Below are positions 1 to 8,171 of a DNA stretch of 28,705 nt, piece after piece. The stretch lies in contig DFSS01000055.1 in the NCBI GenBank assembly GCA_002381225.1, forward strand, positions 29,610 to 58,314, read 5' to 3'. Made by a program: the position numbers and the translations under genes. The stretch is from Flavobacteriales bacterium UBA3431 (GTDB lineage: Bacteria > Bacteroidota > Bacteroidia > Flavobacteriales > Schleiferiaceae). The notes below the pieces were generated by a model. That model was not told where the DNA came from. It saw only the letters and a list, made by a program, of their open reading frames with translations, and searched no databases. Every line of letters begins with the position of its first letter. The first letter of the stretch is position 1.

Positions 1-9
1 TCTAGCCCT

Positions 10-2220
10 CTAGCCAAAATACACCTTGTGCACTCGGTAGGCCAAAGCCGCCATGTCCCGAAGTTCGAGCAGCAATTTGGTTTGCAAATGCGTTTGACGG
101 GTTGTCAATTCGCCTTGGCGGTAGCGCTGAATGTCCAGCTCCAAGCCACGGTTGATGTCCATGACGATGCGGCGTTTCGCATTCAGAAGATCCGCATGGG
201 GTTCGGCCCGTCCCGACTCCAGGGCCACCACGATTCGGTGCATGTAGGGATTGAATAGCGCCAGTAGGTCAGCATAAGCCAACAAAAATTGGCTGTGTGG
301 CTCTTTGTGAAAGTTCGCCAGGTGGGCATACTGCTCCTCTACCATAATGCGCGCCGATTGACTCAAGTCGCAGATGTAGTCGAACGCCATGAGGTGAACC
401 GCGGCTTGGCTGCCCTCCTCCAACTTAAGATCCTTGAGGACACGCGTCATTTTGAGCTCCAAATCACGTTGACGCTTGACCACGGCCTCAATCTCTTTGT
501 TCAGTCGAACGCTAGACCGCTTTTGCTTGGCCACAAGTGCTTCTCCCGCCATTGAAACAATGTTGGCGGAACGACGGATGTCCGCAGCCATCAGGTTGCG
601 GCTCATGCTGACGGGGTCATTGCTCAGAGAGAGGTTGTAGACCTCGTCATCGACGAGATTTTCCGACTTCATTTTTTTGGCAAACCCCATGTTGCTGCGG
701 ACAATTTGACCGATGGCAAAAACCGTCAAGATCAGTGCCGCAATGAATTCCCCGTAAAACAAGAAGGCCGCAAACAAGGCCGCAGCGATGAAGGCTACCG
801 CGGCGGTCAACAACCATCCCCCGATCACGTTGAGCACCCCGGCAACTCGGTATACTGCACTTTCGCGCCCCCAGGCTCGGTCTGCTAAGGACGACCCCAT
901 GCCCACCATGAAAACGACGTAGGTGGTTGAAAGTGGGAGGCCCAGACTCGTCGCATAGGCGATTAAGGAGCTCGCAACCATGAGATCTACGGCAGCTCGG
1001 ACCAAATCAAAGGCCGGCGCGTCCTTGTCCTTGGAAGGAGGTAGCGTTTGAAACCGGTCATCCGTCCATGATTGGAAACGGGCGGAACTCACGGCGGCCA
1101 TGGTTTCGCTCACACCACCGGCAGCGGACACCATCCAGCGAGAAAGGGTGTTGGGTTTGAATTTTTCGGCGCCCTCCCCCTGACGAGATAGCCCAATTTG
1201 GGTAGCCGAGACTTTTCGCGCCTTCGCGCTCGTCCAAAGGGTGAAAATCATGATGAGGCCCGCCACAATCAAGAGCAGCGTGGGGGTTTCGACTTCTTTG
1301 GCCATGCTGTCCATGATCAATTCACGGGCGTCCATGCCCGAGCTCACAAACATGCCATATGCTTGGAACGCCGCTACGGCCACCCCGATAAAGTTGACCA
1401 AGTCATTTCCTGCAAAGGCCATGGCCAAGGAGAAGGTTCCTAGCAGCACCACATAGCGAAGGGGGTTAACTTTTTTGGAAGCAATCATGCCCTGCGCCAC
1501 CACCGTGAAGAGGACAAAGAGGCAGGCGAGAATGGTATTTTGGTAGGCGAGCAAGGTTTCGACCACGTCCTTGGTCAGAAAGGAAGATCCTTTCAAGCCT
1601 TTAAAAATGAGGAAATTGATGATGAGGGTGGCAGCTATTCCGCTGAACACGCCTCCCCATTTGGGCAAGCTATCCTCCAGCTTGTAGGTGAAGGCCAAAC
1701 GCGCCAACCACTGAATGCTTATGCCCGCCACGAAGGCAATGCCCACAGAGGAAAAGATTCCCTGTACAATGTCGACGGTGGTCTCCACATTGATGTAATC
1801 GCCAAAGTCAAATGGATTCAAGCCCGAATCGATGGCCGTCAGAAAGCCTATGGATGCCCCCGCGCCAAAGAGGGTAAAGACCAGAGATACCGTAGTGGAG
1901 GTGGGAAAGCCCAACGTATTGTATATGTCGAGGAGAATGACATTGGTCAGCATGACCGCCACGAAGATGAACATCAGGGCATGGAAGCTGAAATAGCCCG
2001 GGTTGAAGACGGATTTTCGCGCCACCTCCATCATGCCGCTGGAAAAAGTCGTTCCCAAGAGCACGCCGAGACTGGCCACAATTAAAATGGTGCGCATACT
2101 CGCCACCTTGGAACCCAAGGAAGAGTTTAGAAAATTCACCGCGTCATTGCTGACGCCAACGATCAAACCCAGTGCACTGAGAGAGAACAACAGTACGACG
2201 AGTAGTAAGTACGAATCCAT
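10..2220 (-). CDS. Inorganic phosphate transporter, PiT family, with C-terminal PhoU-like domain
   Basis: This is an inner-membrane permease that takes up inorganic phosphate by cation symport. The 736-residue product has the duplicated PiT signature: GVSNDAVNF at residues 22-30, and a second copy containing AGNDLVNF near residue 270. Both sit in long hydrophobic segments. It is much longer than a minimal permease. From about residue 517 the chain turns hydrophilic, helical and rich in charged residues to the end, which resembles a PhoU-type regulatory domain fused to the transporter. The ATG at 2220 is preceded five bases upstream by a TAATTTTG box. The gene diverges from the DUF255 gene across an 84-bp gap. 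The stop codon lies at the extreme left of the window, so its downstream neighbour is unknown. The family call is firm. The PhoU assignment rests on size and character. Confidence 0.93.
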   Translation of the reverse strand: MDSYLLLVVLLFSLSALGLIVGVSNDAVNFLNSSLGSKVASMRTILIVASLGVLLGTTFSSGMMEVARKSVFNPGYFSFHALMFIFVAVMLTNVILLDIYNTLGFPTSTTVSLVFTLFGAGASIGFLTAIDSGLNPFDFGDYINVETTVDIVQGIFSSVGIAFVAGISIQWLARLAFTYKLEDSLPKWGGVFSGIAATLIINFLIFKGLKGSSFLTKDVVETLLAYQNTILACLFVLFTVVAQGMIASKKVNPLRYVVLLGTFSLAMAFAGNDLVNFIGVAVAAFQAYGMFVSSGMDARELIMDSMAKEVETPTLLLIVAGLIMIFTLWTSAKARKVSATQIGLSRQGEGAEKFKPNTLSRWMVSAAGGVSETMAAVSSARFQSWTDDRFQTLPPSKDKDAPAFDLVRAAVDLMVASSLIAYATSLGLPLSTTYVVFMVGMGSSLADRAWGRESAVYRVAGVLNVIGGWLLTAAVAFIAAALFAAFLFYGEFIAALILTVFAIGQIVRSNMGFAKKMKSENLVDDEVYNLSLSNDPVSMSRNLMAADIRRSANIVSMAGEALVAKQKRSSVRLNKEIEAVVKRQRDLELKMTRVLKDLKLEEGSQAAVHLMAFDYICDLSQSARIMVEEQYAHLANFHKEPHSQFLLAYADLLALFNPYMHRIVVALESGRAEPHADLLNAKRRIVMDINRGLELDIQRYRQGELTTRQTHLQTKLLLELRDMAALAYRVHKVYFG

Positions 2221-2225
2221 GTGCG

Positions 2226-2233
2226 CAAAATTA
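2226..2233 (-). promoter_or_regulatory. Putative -7 box of the phosphate transporter gene
   Basis: Read on the minus strand the site is TAATTTTG, an exact match to the Bacteroidota -7 consensus TAnnTTTG. It ends five bases before the ATG, so transcription would begin at or very near the start codon and the mRNA would be almost leaderless. No convincing TTG/TTTG -33 element lies 17-23 bases upstream. The motif has six fixed bases and is expected about once per 4 kb per strand by chance, so position is the main support. Confidence 0.4.
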
Positions 2234-2292
2234 CCTTTTATCCCATGCGGCGGGTTAATTCCATGTTATTTTTCCATCCCCGAGAGGCGGCG

Positions 2293-2300
2293 TATCCTTG
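2293..2300 (+). promoter_or_regulatory. Possible -7 box of the DUF255 gene
   Basis: TATCCTTG matches TAnnTTTG except at one position and ends four bases before the ATG at 2305. That repeats the near-leaderless geometry of the divergent phosphate transporter gene. A second one-mismatch candidate, TACCTTTT, lies at 2232-2239. No -33 element is evident for either. Confidence 0.25.
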
Positions 2301-2304
2301 TGCA

Positions 2305-4209
2305 ATGAACGGTCTTGCCCAAAGCGATAGCGCCTACCTCTTGCAGCATGCCCACAACCCGGTGCAATGGTGGCCCTGGAGCCCCGAATCGCTGGAGGCG
2401 GCGGCGGCCGAAGGGCAGTGGCTCCTGGTGAGCATTGGGTACTCTGCTTGCCATTGGTGCCACGTGATGGAGCGGGAAATATTCGAAGATTCGGAGTGCG
2501 CCGCTTTGATGAACGCGCACTTTCGGAACATCAAAGTAGACCGCGAAGAGCGCCCCGATGTCGACCAAGCCTACATGGCGGCCGCTCTCGCCCTGTCTGG
2601 ACAGGGGGGCTGGCCGTTGAATGTTGTCTGCTTACCGGATGGGCGGCCGATTTGGGCCAGTACCTACCTCCCCAAAGACCGGTGGCTTGCTGCCTTGGTC
2701 AAGTTGGTCGAAATCCGCGATCACCATGCCGACGTGCCCGGCCCCTATGCCCAAAAATTGGTGGATGCCCTGGAGGGTGCGGCCTTGCCTGCAAGCGATG
2801 ACGGGATGGTGGCCTGGGATATGGATGCTTGGCCATGGGAGGACCCGCCCGCCTGGGACAAAGACCACGGCGGGCTTCGAGGCGCCCCCAAATTCCCCTT
2901 GCCTGCCTTGTGGACGTCCCTCCACCTGCTGCCCCCCGAAGCACCTTATGCCGCTGCGCAAGCCCACAGTATACATACGTTCCGAGCCATCTTCCACTCG
3001 GGTACCTACGATGCACTGCGCGGGGGACTGTTCCGCTACAGCACAGATGCCGTTTGGCATGTGCCCCATTTTGAAAAAATGGCCTACGACAACGGGCTTT
3101 GGCTTCGCTGGGCTGCTCAGGTTTTTTCCATCACCGGCGATGCCAGCGACCAAAGGGCCTTTGATGCCACAGCCAACTGGCTTTTGAATGAAATGCAGCG
3201 CTCCGATGGACTGTTTTGCGCGGCCCTGGATGCGGATACCGACGGAAGAGAGGGTGCTAGCTACGTCTGGACGGAAGCGGAACTGGAAGCAGCCCTTGGC
3301 TCTCCCAGGTCGGCCGAGGCCTTGTCCCTTTTAAGAGCACAGGGGCCTACGTGGGAGGACAGCCACGTCCTACACTGGCACCCCCAGGAGGGGGCGCCAT
3401 CCCAGGCTTGGGCATCGCTTTTGGATGCGCTTCGGCCCGCAGCATTGGCCCGCCCTCTCCCCTTCCGGGATGACAAATCCGTCCATGCATGGAACGCATG
3501 GATTGGCGTCGGGCTCCTGGAAGGCGCCTTGCGCATGCCCGCATGGAAAGACCCTGCGCTCGAGGCCGCCGAAGCCCACATGGCCCATTTTGGACCCTTT
3601 GAAGGGCGATGTGCCCATGTTTCCTATGCAGGAAAGCCGGCGAAAGGCTGGGCTTTTTTGGATGATTTGGCTGGCAGCCTCGCACTGTGTATCGCCGCGG
3701 CACAACTTAGCCTCGATCCCCAATGGATCGCACGCTGCGAAGCCCTTCTAGGGTATGCAGATGCGCACCACTGGGATGGTCATGCCTACCTCTACGCGGC
3801 CAAAACCCAACCCGAACCCGCTTTTCTGGCCCAGTACAACTGGGAAGATGACGTCTTACCGAGCGCCCAAGCGCAGCTTGCTCGGGCATTGATCTATGTT
3901 GGACACCTCCGCTCGAACCGCGGCATGCTCGATCGAGCCAAGGACTTGGTGGCGCGAGCAGCCCATGTCGCGGCCAGCCCGGCCCAGTCCATGTCATGGT
4001 GGAGCCTCGCACCCAGCCTAACGCCCGGTACAGAACATCTCCTCTTGCCCGCTGGCTATTCCGACCCTGTGCGCATTCCAGCTCATTGTTGGCTTTGGGG
4101 GCCCACGGAAGCGGTGGTACCTCCCTTTGGACAAGTATGCCACGAATCAGCCTGTACCTTGGCCTTTGAATCTGAATCGTCCTTGCATGCCTACCTCCAA
4201 TCCCTCTAA
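2305..4209 (+). CDS. Thioredoxin domain-containing protein, DUF255 (YyaL/SSP411-like) family
   Basis: The 634-residue protein begins with the family hallmark SDSAYLLQHAHNPVQWWPW, followed by a thioredoxin-like fold with the active-site motif CHWCHVM (Cys49 and Cys52). Further hallmarks follow in order: GGWPLNVVCLPDG, a GGLRGAPKFP segment and VPHFEKMAYDNG. The last two belong to the alpha/alpha-barrel part resembling N-acylglucosamine 2-epimerases. No signal peptide is present, so it is probably cytoplasmic. The biochemical role of this widespread family is not settled. The frame is open back to a GTG at 2221, but the first 28 residues of that version are unlike the family, and the ATG at 2305 puts the conserved motif at residue 8. 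It overlaps the start of the glycosylase gene by 23 bp, which suggests co-transcription. Confidence 0.92.
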   Translation: MNGLAQSDSAYLLQHAHNPVQWWPWSPESLEAAAAEGQWLLVSIGYSACHWCHVMEREIFEDSECAALMNAHFRNIKVDREERPDVDQAYMAAALALSGQGGWPLNVVCLPDGRPIWASTYLPKDRWLAALVKLVEIRDHHADVPGPYAQKLVDALEGAALPASDDGMVAWDMDAWPWEDPPAWDKDHGGLRGAPKFPLPALWTSLHLLPPEAPYAAAQAHSIHTFRAIFHSGTYDALRGGLFRYSTDAVWHVPHFEKMAYDNGLWLRWAAQVFSITGDASDQRAFDATANWLLNEMQRSDGLFCAALDADTDGREGASYVWTEAELEAALGSPRSAEALSLLRAQGPTWEDSHVLHWHPQEGAPSQAWASLLDALRPAALARPLPFRDDKSVHAWNAWIGVGLLEGALRMPAWKDPALEAAEAHMAHFGPFEGRCAHVSYAGKPAKGWAFLDDLAGSLALCIAAAQLSLDPQWIARCEALLGYADAHHWDGHAYLYAAKTQPEPAFLAQYNWEDDVLPSAQAQLARALIYVGHLRSNRGMLDRAKDLVARAAHVAASPAQSMSWWSLAPSLTPGTEHLLLPAGYSDPVRIPAHCWLWGPTEAVVPPFGQVCHESACTLAFESESSLHAYLQSL

Positions 4210-4783
4210 ATGTGCCTGGTGCCAAACGGCCCCCGACTACGAAGCCTACCATGACGAATACTGGGGACGTCCCGTCTATGACGATGCCCGCATGTTTGAG
4301 TTCCTCATTTTAGAAACATTCCAAGCAGGTCTGAATTGGCTGATGGTATGGCGGAAACGCGAAGCTTTTGCCGAGGTTTTTGCCGGTTTTGATGTAGCAC
4401 AGATGGCTGCGATGACGGAAGAAGATGTGGAGCGTTTAGCTGGGGATCCGCGCATTATTCGAAACCGCGCCAAGATTCGCGGTGCCATTCGCAACGCCCA
4501 AGCTACCCTGCGCATGAACGCAGAAGGCCTCGGTCTGGCCCACTATTTCTGGCAATGGACCAACGGAGAAGTACAGGAGCGCCTTCCAGGCGCCAAGGTC
4601 CCCGCTACGACGGAGCTCAGTGACCGCATTTCGGTGGATCTAAAAAAACGCGGATTTTCCTTTGTCGGTTCGACCGTGGTGTATGCCCACTTACAGGCCT
4701 GTGGGCTGGTCAATGACCACGATGCCACATGCTTTAGAGCTTCGGAAGTCCGAGCCTTGGCACGCCCGCCCGAAAGGCTTTGA
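4187..4783 (+). CDS. tag: DNA-3-methyladenine glycosylase I
   Basis: This base-excision repair enzyme removes 3-methyladenine from alkylated DNA. The 198-residue product aligns by eye with E. coli Tag along its length: CAWCQ and AYHDEYWG near the N terminus, LETFQAGLNW around the helix that carries the catalytic glutamate, IIRNRAKI, and KKRGFSFVGSTVVYAHLQACGLVNDH near the end. The zinc ligands of the family appear conserved: Cys9, His22, and the late His and Cys of NDHDATC. The ATG at 4187 was chosen because an upstream TTG at 4127 would add 20 residues unlike the family and extend deeper into the DUF255 gene. Its last 50 bases overlap the end of tsaB on the other strand. The short tail after the final zinc ligand is therefore encoded in shared DNA. 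Confidence 0.93.
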   Translation: MPTSNPSKCAWCQTAPDYEAYHDEYWGRPVYDDARMFEFLILETFQAGLNWLMVWRKREAFAEVFAGFDVAQMAAMTEEDVERLAGDPRIIRNRAKIRGAIRNAQATLRMNAEGLGLAHYFWQWTNGEVQERLPGAKVPATTELSDRISVDLKKRGFSFVGSTVVYAHLQACGLVNDHDATCFRASEVRALARPPERL

Positions 4784-5441
4784 GGTAGTTGGGCGTAAAA
4801 GCGGCGGCCTCGACAAAATCTTTTCGCTCCCATGCGCGCAGAGCCAAAGGGGCTCCATGACGTGCCTGGGCATAGTCTAGAGGGAGTCGGCGCAAGGCTG
4901 GCCAGCCCGTTTGGGCCTTTTCTACTCCGTCACCCACTCCGTAAATCGGCAGTTCCTCGGGAAATCCTTCCAAAATAGGAACCTCCTCCAAGAGTTGAGG
5001 GGCATCCGCCGTCCTACGTTCCCCGGAGGCCGCAAACAAGGCGGAATACACTTCCATTCGTCGGGCATCCATGGCAGCCCAAATACCATACGGCTCCGCA
5101 GAACTTCCGAGGGATTCCCTCGCTCCTACGGCCAGTGCTTCCAGGGAAGAATATGCAATGAGCGGCAAGCCATGTGGCGCGACCAACCCTTTGGCTGCCG
5201 AAGCTCCAATGCGCAATCCAGTGTAGGATCCTGGACCGGCAGAAAGACCGACCGCATCGAGGTCTGACACCCGCATATCCGCATGGCGTAGGACGTCTTC
5301 GATGTAGACATGAAGCTTTTCAGCATGCTGAAAACCCTGGAGATCCACGGAGCCGCGCTCTGCGATGCACCGGTCTCCTTCTATCAGGGCCACATCACAA
5401 CGGCGTGAGGCCGTTTCCAATAAAAGAATTCGTGGGTGCAT
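4734..5441 (-). CDS. tsaB: tRNA threonylcarbamoyladenosine biosynthesis protein TsaB
   Basis: TsaB is the non-catalytic ASKHA-fold partner of TsaD in making N6-threonylcarbamoyladenosine at position 37 of ANN-decoding tRNAs. The 235-residue protein has the N-terminal strand-loop ILLLETASRRCDVAL and the characteristic LSAGPGSYTGLRIG segment near residue 70. It then runs through the usual fold to AFTPNYLK near the C terminus. About eleven residues follow that motif. They are encoded in the 50-bp region that overlaps the end of tag on the opposite strand. The gene starts ten bases after the stop of the efflux adaptor gene, so it is probably the last gene of the long minus-strand unit. Confidence 0.93.
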   Translation of the reverse strand: MHPRILLLETASRRCDVALIEGDRCIAERGSVDLQGFQHAEKLHVYIEDVLRHADMRVSDLDAVGLSAGPGSYTGLRIGASAAKGLVAPHGLPLIAYSSLEALAVGARESLGSSAEPYGIWAAMDARRMEVYSALFAASGERRTADAPQLLEEVPILEGFPEELPIYGVGDGVEKAQTGWPALRRLPLDYAQARHGAPLALRAWERKDFVEAAAFTPNYLKAFRAGVPRLGLPKL

Positions 5442-5451
5442 TCCCCCAAAG

Positions 5452-6678
5452 TTACTCCTTCACGGGCTCCTTCACGGTCACTAGGTCGCCATCTTCCAAT
5501 TTGCGGGAAACCGCATCAAAGGGACCACGGATAACCTGAGCGGATTCCATGGAATCAAAGTTTTTGAGCACAATGAATTCCTCATCTTGAATCCCTGTCT
5601 CAACGCGGTACTGGACCGCCGCCCCCTCTTGGTAGACAAAGAGCACCTCATGCATTTTTCCCGACACGCTATCCATCCGCGTGGTGACAGCTTCGACCGG
5701 TACGCAGAGGGCATTTGGGGCCTTTTGGGTGCGAATGTCCACTGTGGCGGTCATTCCAGAGCGCAAGGGTTGCACCCCTTGGGTCTCGACGAGGTCGGCA
5801 TAGCTCTCAGCCAAAATGCGGAGCTCCACTTCAAAGTTAGTCACCTGATTCACAGACAACTGCTGGCCTTTCGCCGCATTGCTGATTTCGGTGACGACTG
5901 CCTTGAAGTCATGGCCCAAGAAGGCATCGACCCGCACAATCGCCGTATCGCCCATGTGCACCCGAACAATGTCATTCTCGTTTACATCCACCAGTACTTC
6001 CATTGTTTCAAGTTGGGAGACCCGCATCATTTCAGTACCCGCCATTTGGGCCGTTCCGACCACGCGTTCGCCCACTTCCACATTGAGCCCGGTCACAATG
6101 CCGTCCATGGGTGCTGTGATCACGGTACGCTTGAGATTATCCTTCGCCTCCTTGACCGAGTTGAAGGCCGACTGGAGTTGAAATTCCGCCGATTCCACAG
6201 CGAGCTCAGCGACGGCATACATGCGCTCGGCAGCGTCCCATTCTGCTTGGGAGATGACATTCTGCAACTTCAGAGTTTGGCTCCGCTTGTAGGACTGCGT
6301 CGCTTCTAAAAACTGGGCTTGCGCTTGGGCCTTGCCGGAGCGCGCCATGTTCAACGCAGCCTCGGCCCGGCCGAGCATCGATTGGTATATGTCGGGATTG
6401 ATTTTGGCCAGGAGTTGCCCCTTCTTGACGGCTTGGCCTTCCACAACAGGCAGGGCGATGATTTCCCCACTCACTTCGGGTGAAATTTTTACGTCCACCG
6501 CCGGCTGTATTTTGCCGGAAGCATTGACCGTCTCCACGATGGTATGCACCTGAATAGTGACCGTTTCCACCTCCAATTGGTCGCCCGTGGCACCCCACCA
6601 ACCTTGCTTCTTTCCCACGACGCCAACCGCACCCAAGAGCACGACGGCCGCCACTAAAATCCATAAACGCTTATTCAT
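5452..6678 (-). CDS. Efflux periplasmic adaptor subunit (MacA/HlyD-type membrane fusion protein)
   Basis: This protein bridges an inner-membrane exporter to a TolC-type outer-membrane channel. The 408-residue product has one N-terminal transmembrane segment (about residues 5-23) followed by the adaptor architecture. A lipoyl-like half (KISPEVSGEIIALPVVEGQAVKKG, shown as KISPEVSGEI then VVEGQAVKKGQLL) comes first, then an Ala/Gln-rich helical hairpin (about 95-185). The second lipoyl half contains ITAPMDGIVTGLNVEVGERV, and beta-barrel and membrane-proximal domains complete the chain. Its ATG lies inside the 3' end of the TolC gene (8-bp overlap), indicating translational coupling. No inner-membrane pump (MacB ABC pair or RND protein) is encoded nearby, and the next gene is tsaB. 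The substrate cannot be told from the sequence. Confidence 0.9.
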   Translation of the reverse strand: MNKRLWILVAAVVLLGAVGVVGKKQGWWGATGDQLEVETVTIQVHTIVETVNASGKIQPAVDVKISPEVSGEIIALPVVEGQAVKKGQLLAKINPDIYQSMLGRAEAALNMARSGKAQAQAQFLEATQSYKRSQTLKLQNVISQAEWDAAERMYAVAELAVESAEFQLQSAFNSVKEAKDNLKRTVITAPMDGIVTGLNVEVGERVVGTAQMAGTEMMRVSQLETMEVLVDVNENDIVRVHMGDTAIVRVDAFLGHDFKAVVTEISNAAKGQQLSVNQVTNFEVELRILAESYADLVETQGVQPLRSGMTATVDIRTQKAPNALCVPVEAVTTRMDSVSGKMHEVLFVYQEGAAVQYRVETGIQDEEFIVLKNFDSMESAQVIRGPFDAVSRKLEDGDLVTVKEPVKE

Positions 6679-8107
6679 TGGGTGTTCCTTTTAGAGGGTT
6701 TTGAAGGTAAAATTTGAGAATGTAGGCCTTAAACTGCGCATCGTATTTGGCACGAAGGACATCGCTTACGGCCGCCAAGTAGGTGTTTTGGACCGCATTG
6801 AAATCATAGATGGTCATCATGCCCTCCGTCCGGCGGACTTGGGCGTCATCCATGGCTTTTTGCGAGGCTGCCAAGGATTTTTTTGCCGCTTCATACTGGG
6901 ACCATGCTGCACTAGCATCGGCATGGGCACGCTGCACGGATTGCTCAAAGTTGTCGCGCTCCTGCTCCAGCTGCAAGGCCGCATTCATTACATTCACAAC
7001 GCTTCGATTCACGGCACCTTGCACCTGAAATCCACTAAACAAAGGGATGCTCACATTGAGGCCGATGTACCGCCGTTGGTTTTCATACACTTGGTCCGAA
7101 AAGGACATGGGAGAAAGGATGGGCACCGAATATTCCGTGAAGACGGGAACTTGGGTGCCCCCATTATCCCAATACCCTACCGGAACGATGACCGAATTGG
7201 ATCCCGTTACTTTTTTCGCCAAGTCTGAATAACTCGTGCCTATCTGACCATTGATGGACAAGCGAGGCAGTCGGCGGGCCTTGGCCACTTTAACGCCGAG
7301 TCTTGCACTTTCCACTTGAAGGGAAGCCGCTTGGATGTTGGGCTGTTTATCTGCAGCACTTTCAAAAATCTGAGTGGGCCGGATAGCCAAAACCTTGGTG
7401 ACTTCCATCTCTGCCTTAGACATGTCTGCCACTTCAAAACTGCCTGGCTCTACCCCCATGGATTGGGCCAGGGCCAAGTAGGCCAAATTCGTTTGATTTT
7501 GGGCAATTAGTAGACGTTGCTCATCGCGCGCTACCTGGGCATCCATTTGAAGGAGTTCATTCTCAGGAGCGGCTCCTGCTTGTACGAGTTGCTCTGCACG
7601 GCGGCGCATTCCTTCAGAGAGTTTCACCTGCTCCTCGGCCACTTTTTCTGCTTCTTTGGCGAGTAGTATAGATAGGTACTGAGAGGCGGTATTGAGCGCC
7701 ACGGTATTTCGGGCGTTTTCAAACTGGTATTGACTAATGGCCACATTCACCTTGGCCTGGCGCCACGTGTTAAGCGAGGCAAATCCGTCAAAGAGCGTCA
7801 TGCCAAATCCCAGCCCCCCATTTGCCGTCGAAAGGTTGTTGAATCGAACTTCATTGGTGACGGGGTCAATGGTAAGACCTGAATTCCAGGCATTGCCCGC
7901 ACTCGCTGAGATTTGGGGCAACATACTTCCAAAGGCTGGAGTCACATCGGACCGGGTGGCCTTGAGTGCATTGCCCGCTTGCCGAACACTGTAATTGTAT
8001 TCCAAGGCATTCGTGACACATTCATTCAACGTGAACATTACGCGGCCTACTTGCGCATTCACCGTTAAAGTGGAAACGAGAGCCAATAAGAAGATGCGCG
8101 TTTTCAA
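6671..8107 (-). CDS. TolC family outer membrane protein
   Basis: This is an outer-membrane channel component that should pair with the adaptor encoded next. The 478-residue product starts with a signal peptide, KTRIFLLALVSTLTVNA, cut before Gln. It then shows the duplicated long-helix pattern of outer membrane efflux proteins: FTLNECVTNALEYNYSV near the start, several Ala/Gln-rich amphipathic helices, and YIGLNVSIPLFSGF in the second half. The start needs care. The frame is open to a TTG at 8146, but a second TTG at 8107 places the initiator directly before the charged n-region of the signal peptide, so I prefer it. No in-frame ATG exists upstream of the signal peptide. The 3' end overlaps the adaptor gene by 8 bp. 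Confidence 0.88.
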   Translation of the reverse strand: MKTRIFLLALVSTLTVNAQVGRVMFTLNECVTNALEYNYSVRQAGNALKATRSDVTPAFGSMLPQISASAGNAWNSGLTIDPVTNEVRFNNLSTANGGLGFGMTLFDGFASLNTWRQAKVNVAISQYQFENARNTVALNTASQYLSILLAKEAEKVAEEQVKLSEGMRRRAEQLVQAGAAPENELLQMDAQVARDEQRLLIAQNQTNLAYLALAQSMGVEPGSFEVADMSKAEMEVTKVLAIRPTQIFESAADKQPNIQAASLQVESARLGVKVAKARRLPRLSINGQIGTSYSDLAKKVTGSNSVIVPVGYWDNGGTQVPVFTEYSVPILSPMSFSDQVYENQRRYIGLNVSIPLFSGFQVQGAVNRSVVNVMNAALQLEQERDNFEQSVQRAHADASAAWSQYEAAKKSLAASQKAMDDAQVRRTEGMMTIYDFNAVQNTYLAAVSDVLRAKYDAQFKAYILKFYLQNPLKGTPNE

Positions 8108-8171
8108 AGTATAGGGGTTTGGTGCATACCGAGATTGGTAAGCCAATTTCGCAAATACCGTGCTAAAGTGC

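Noticed and set aside
2221..2304. Upstream extension of the DUF255 gene from GTG at 2221
   Set aside because: The extra 28 residues do not match the family and would start directly beside the divergent ATG, covering the whole promoter region.
2632..3153. Open frames opposite or overlapping the DUF255 gene (also 2621-3187, 3347-3723, 3707-4252)
   Set aside because: The DUF255 frame carries family motifs throughout this stretch. The others have low-complexity, Pro/Arg/Cys-rich translations typical of shadow frames.
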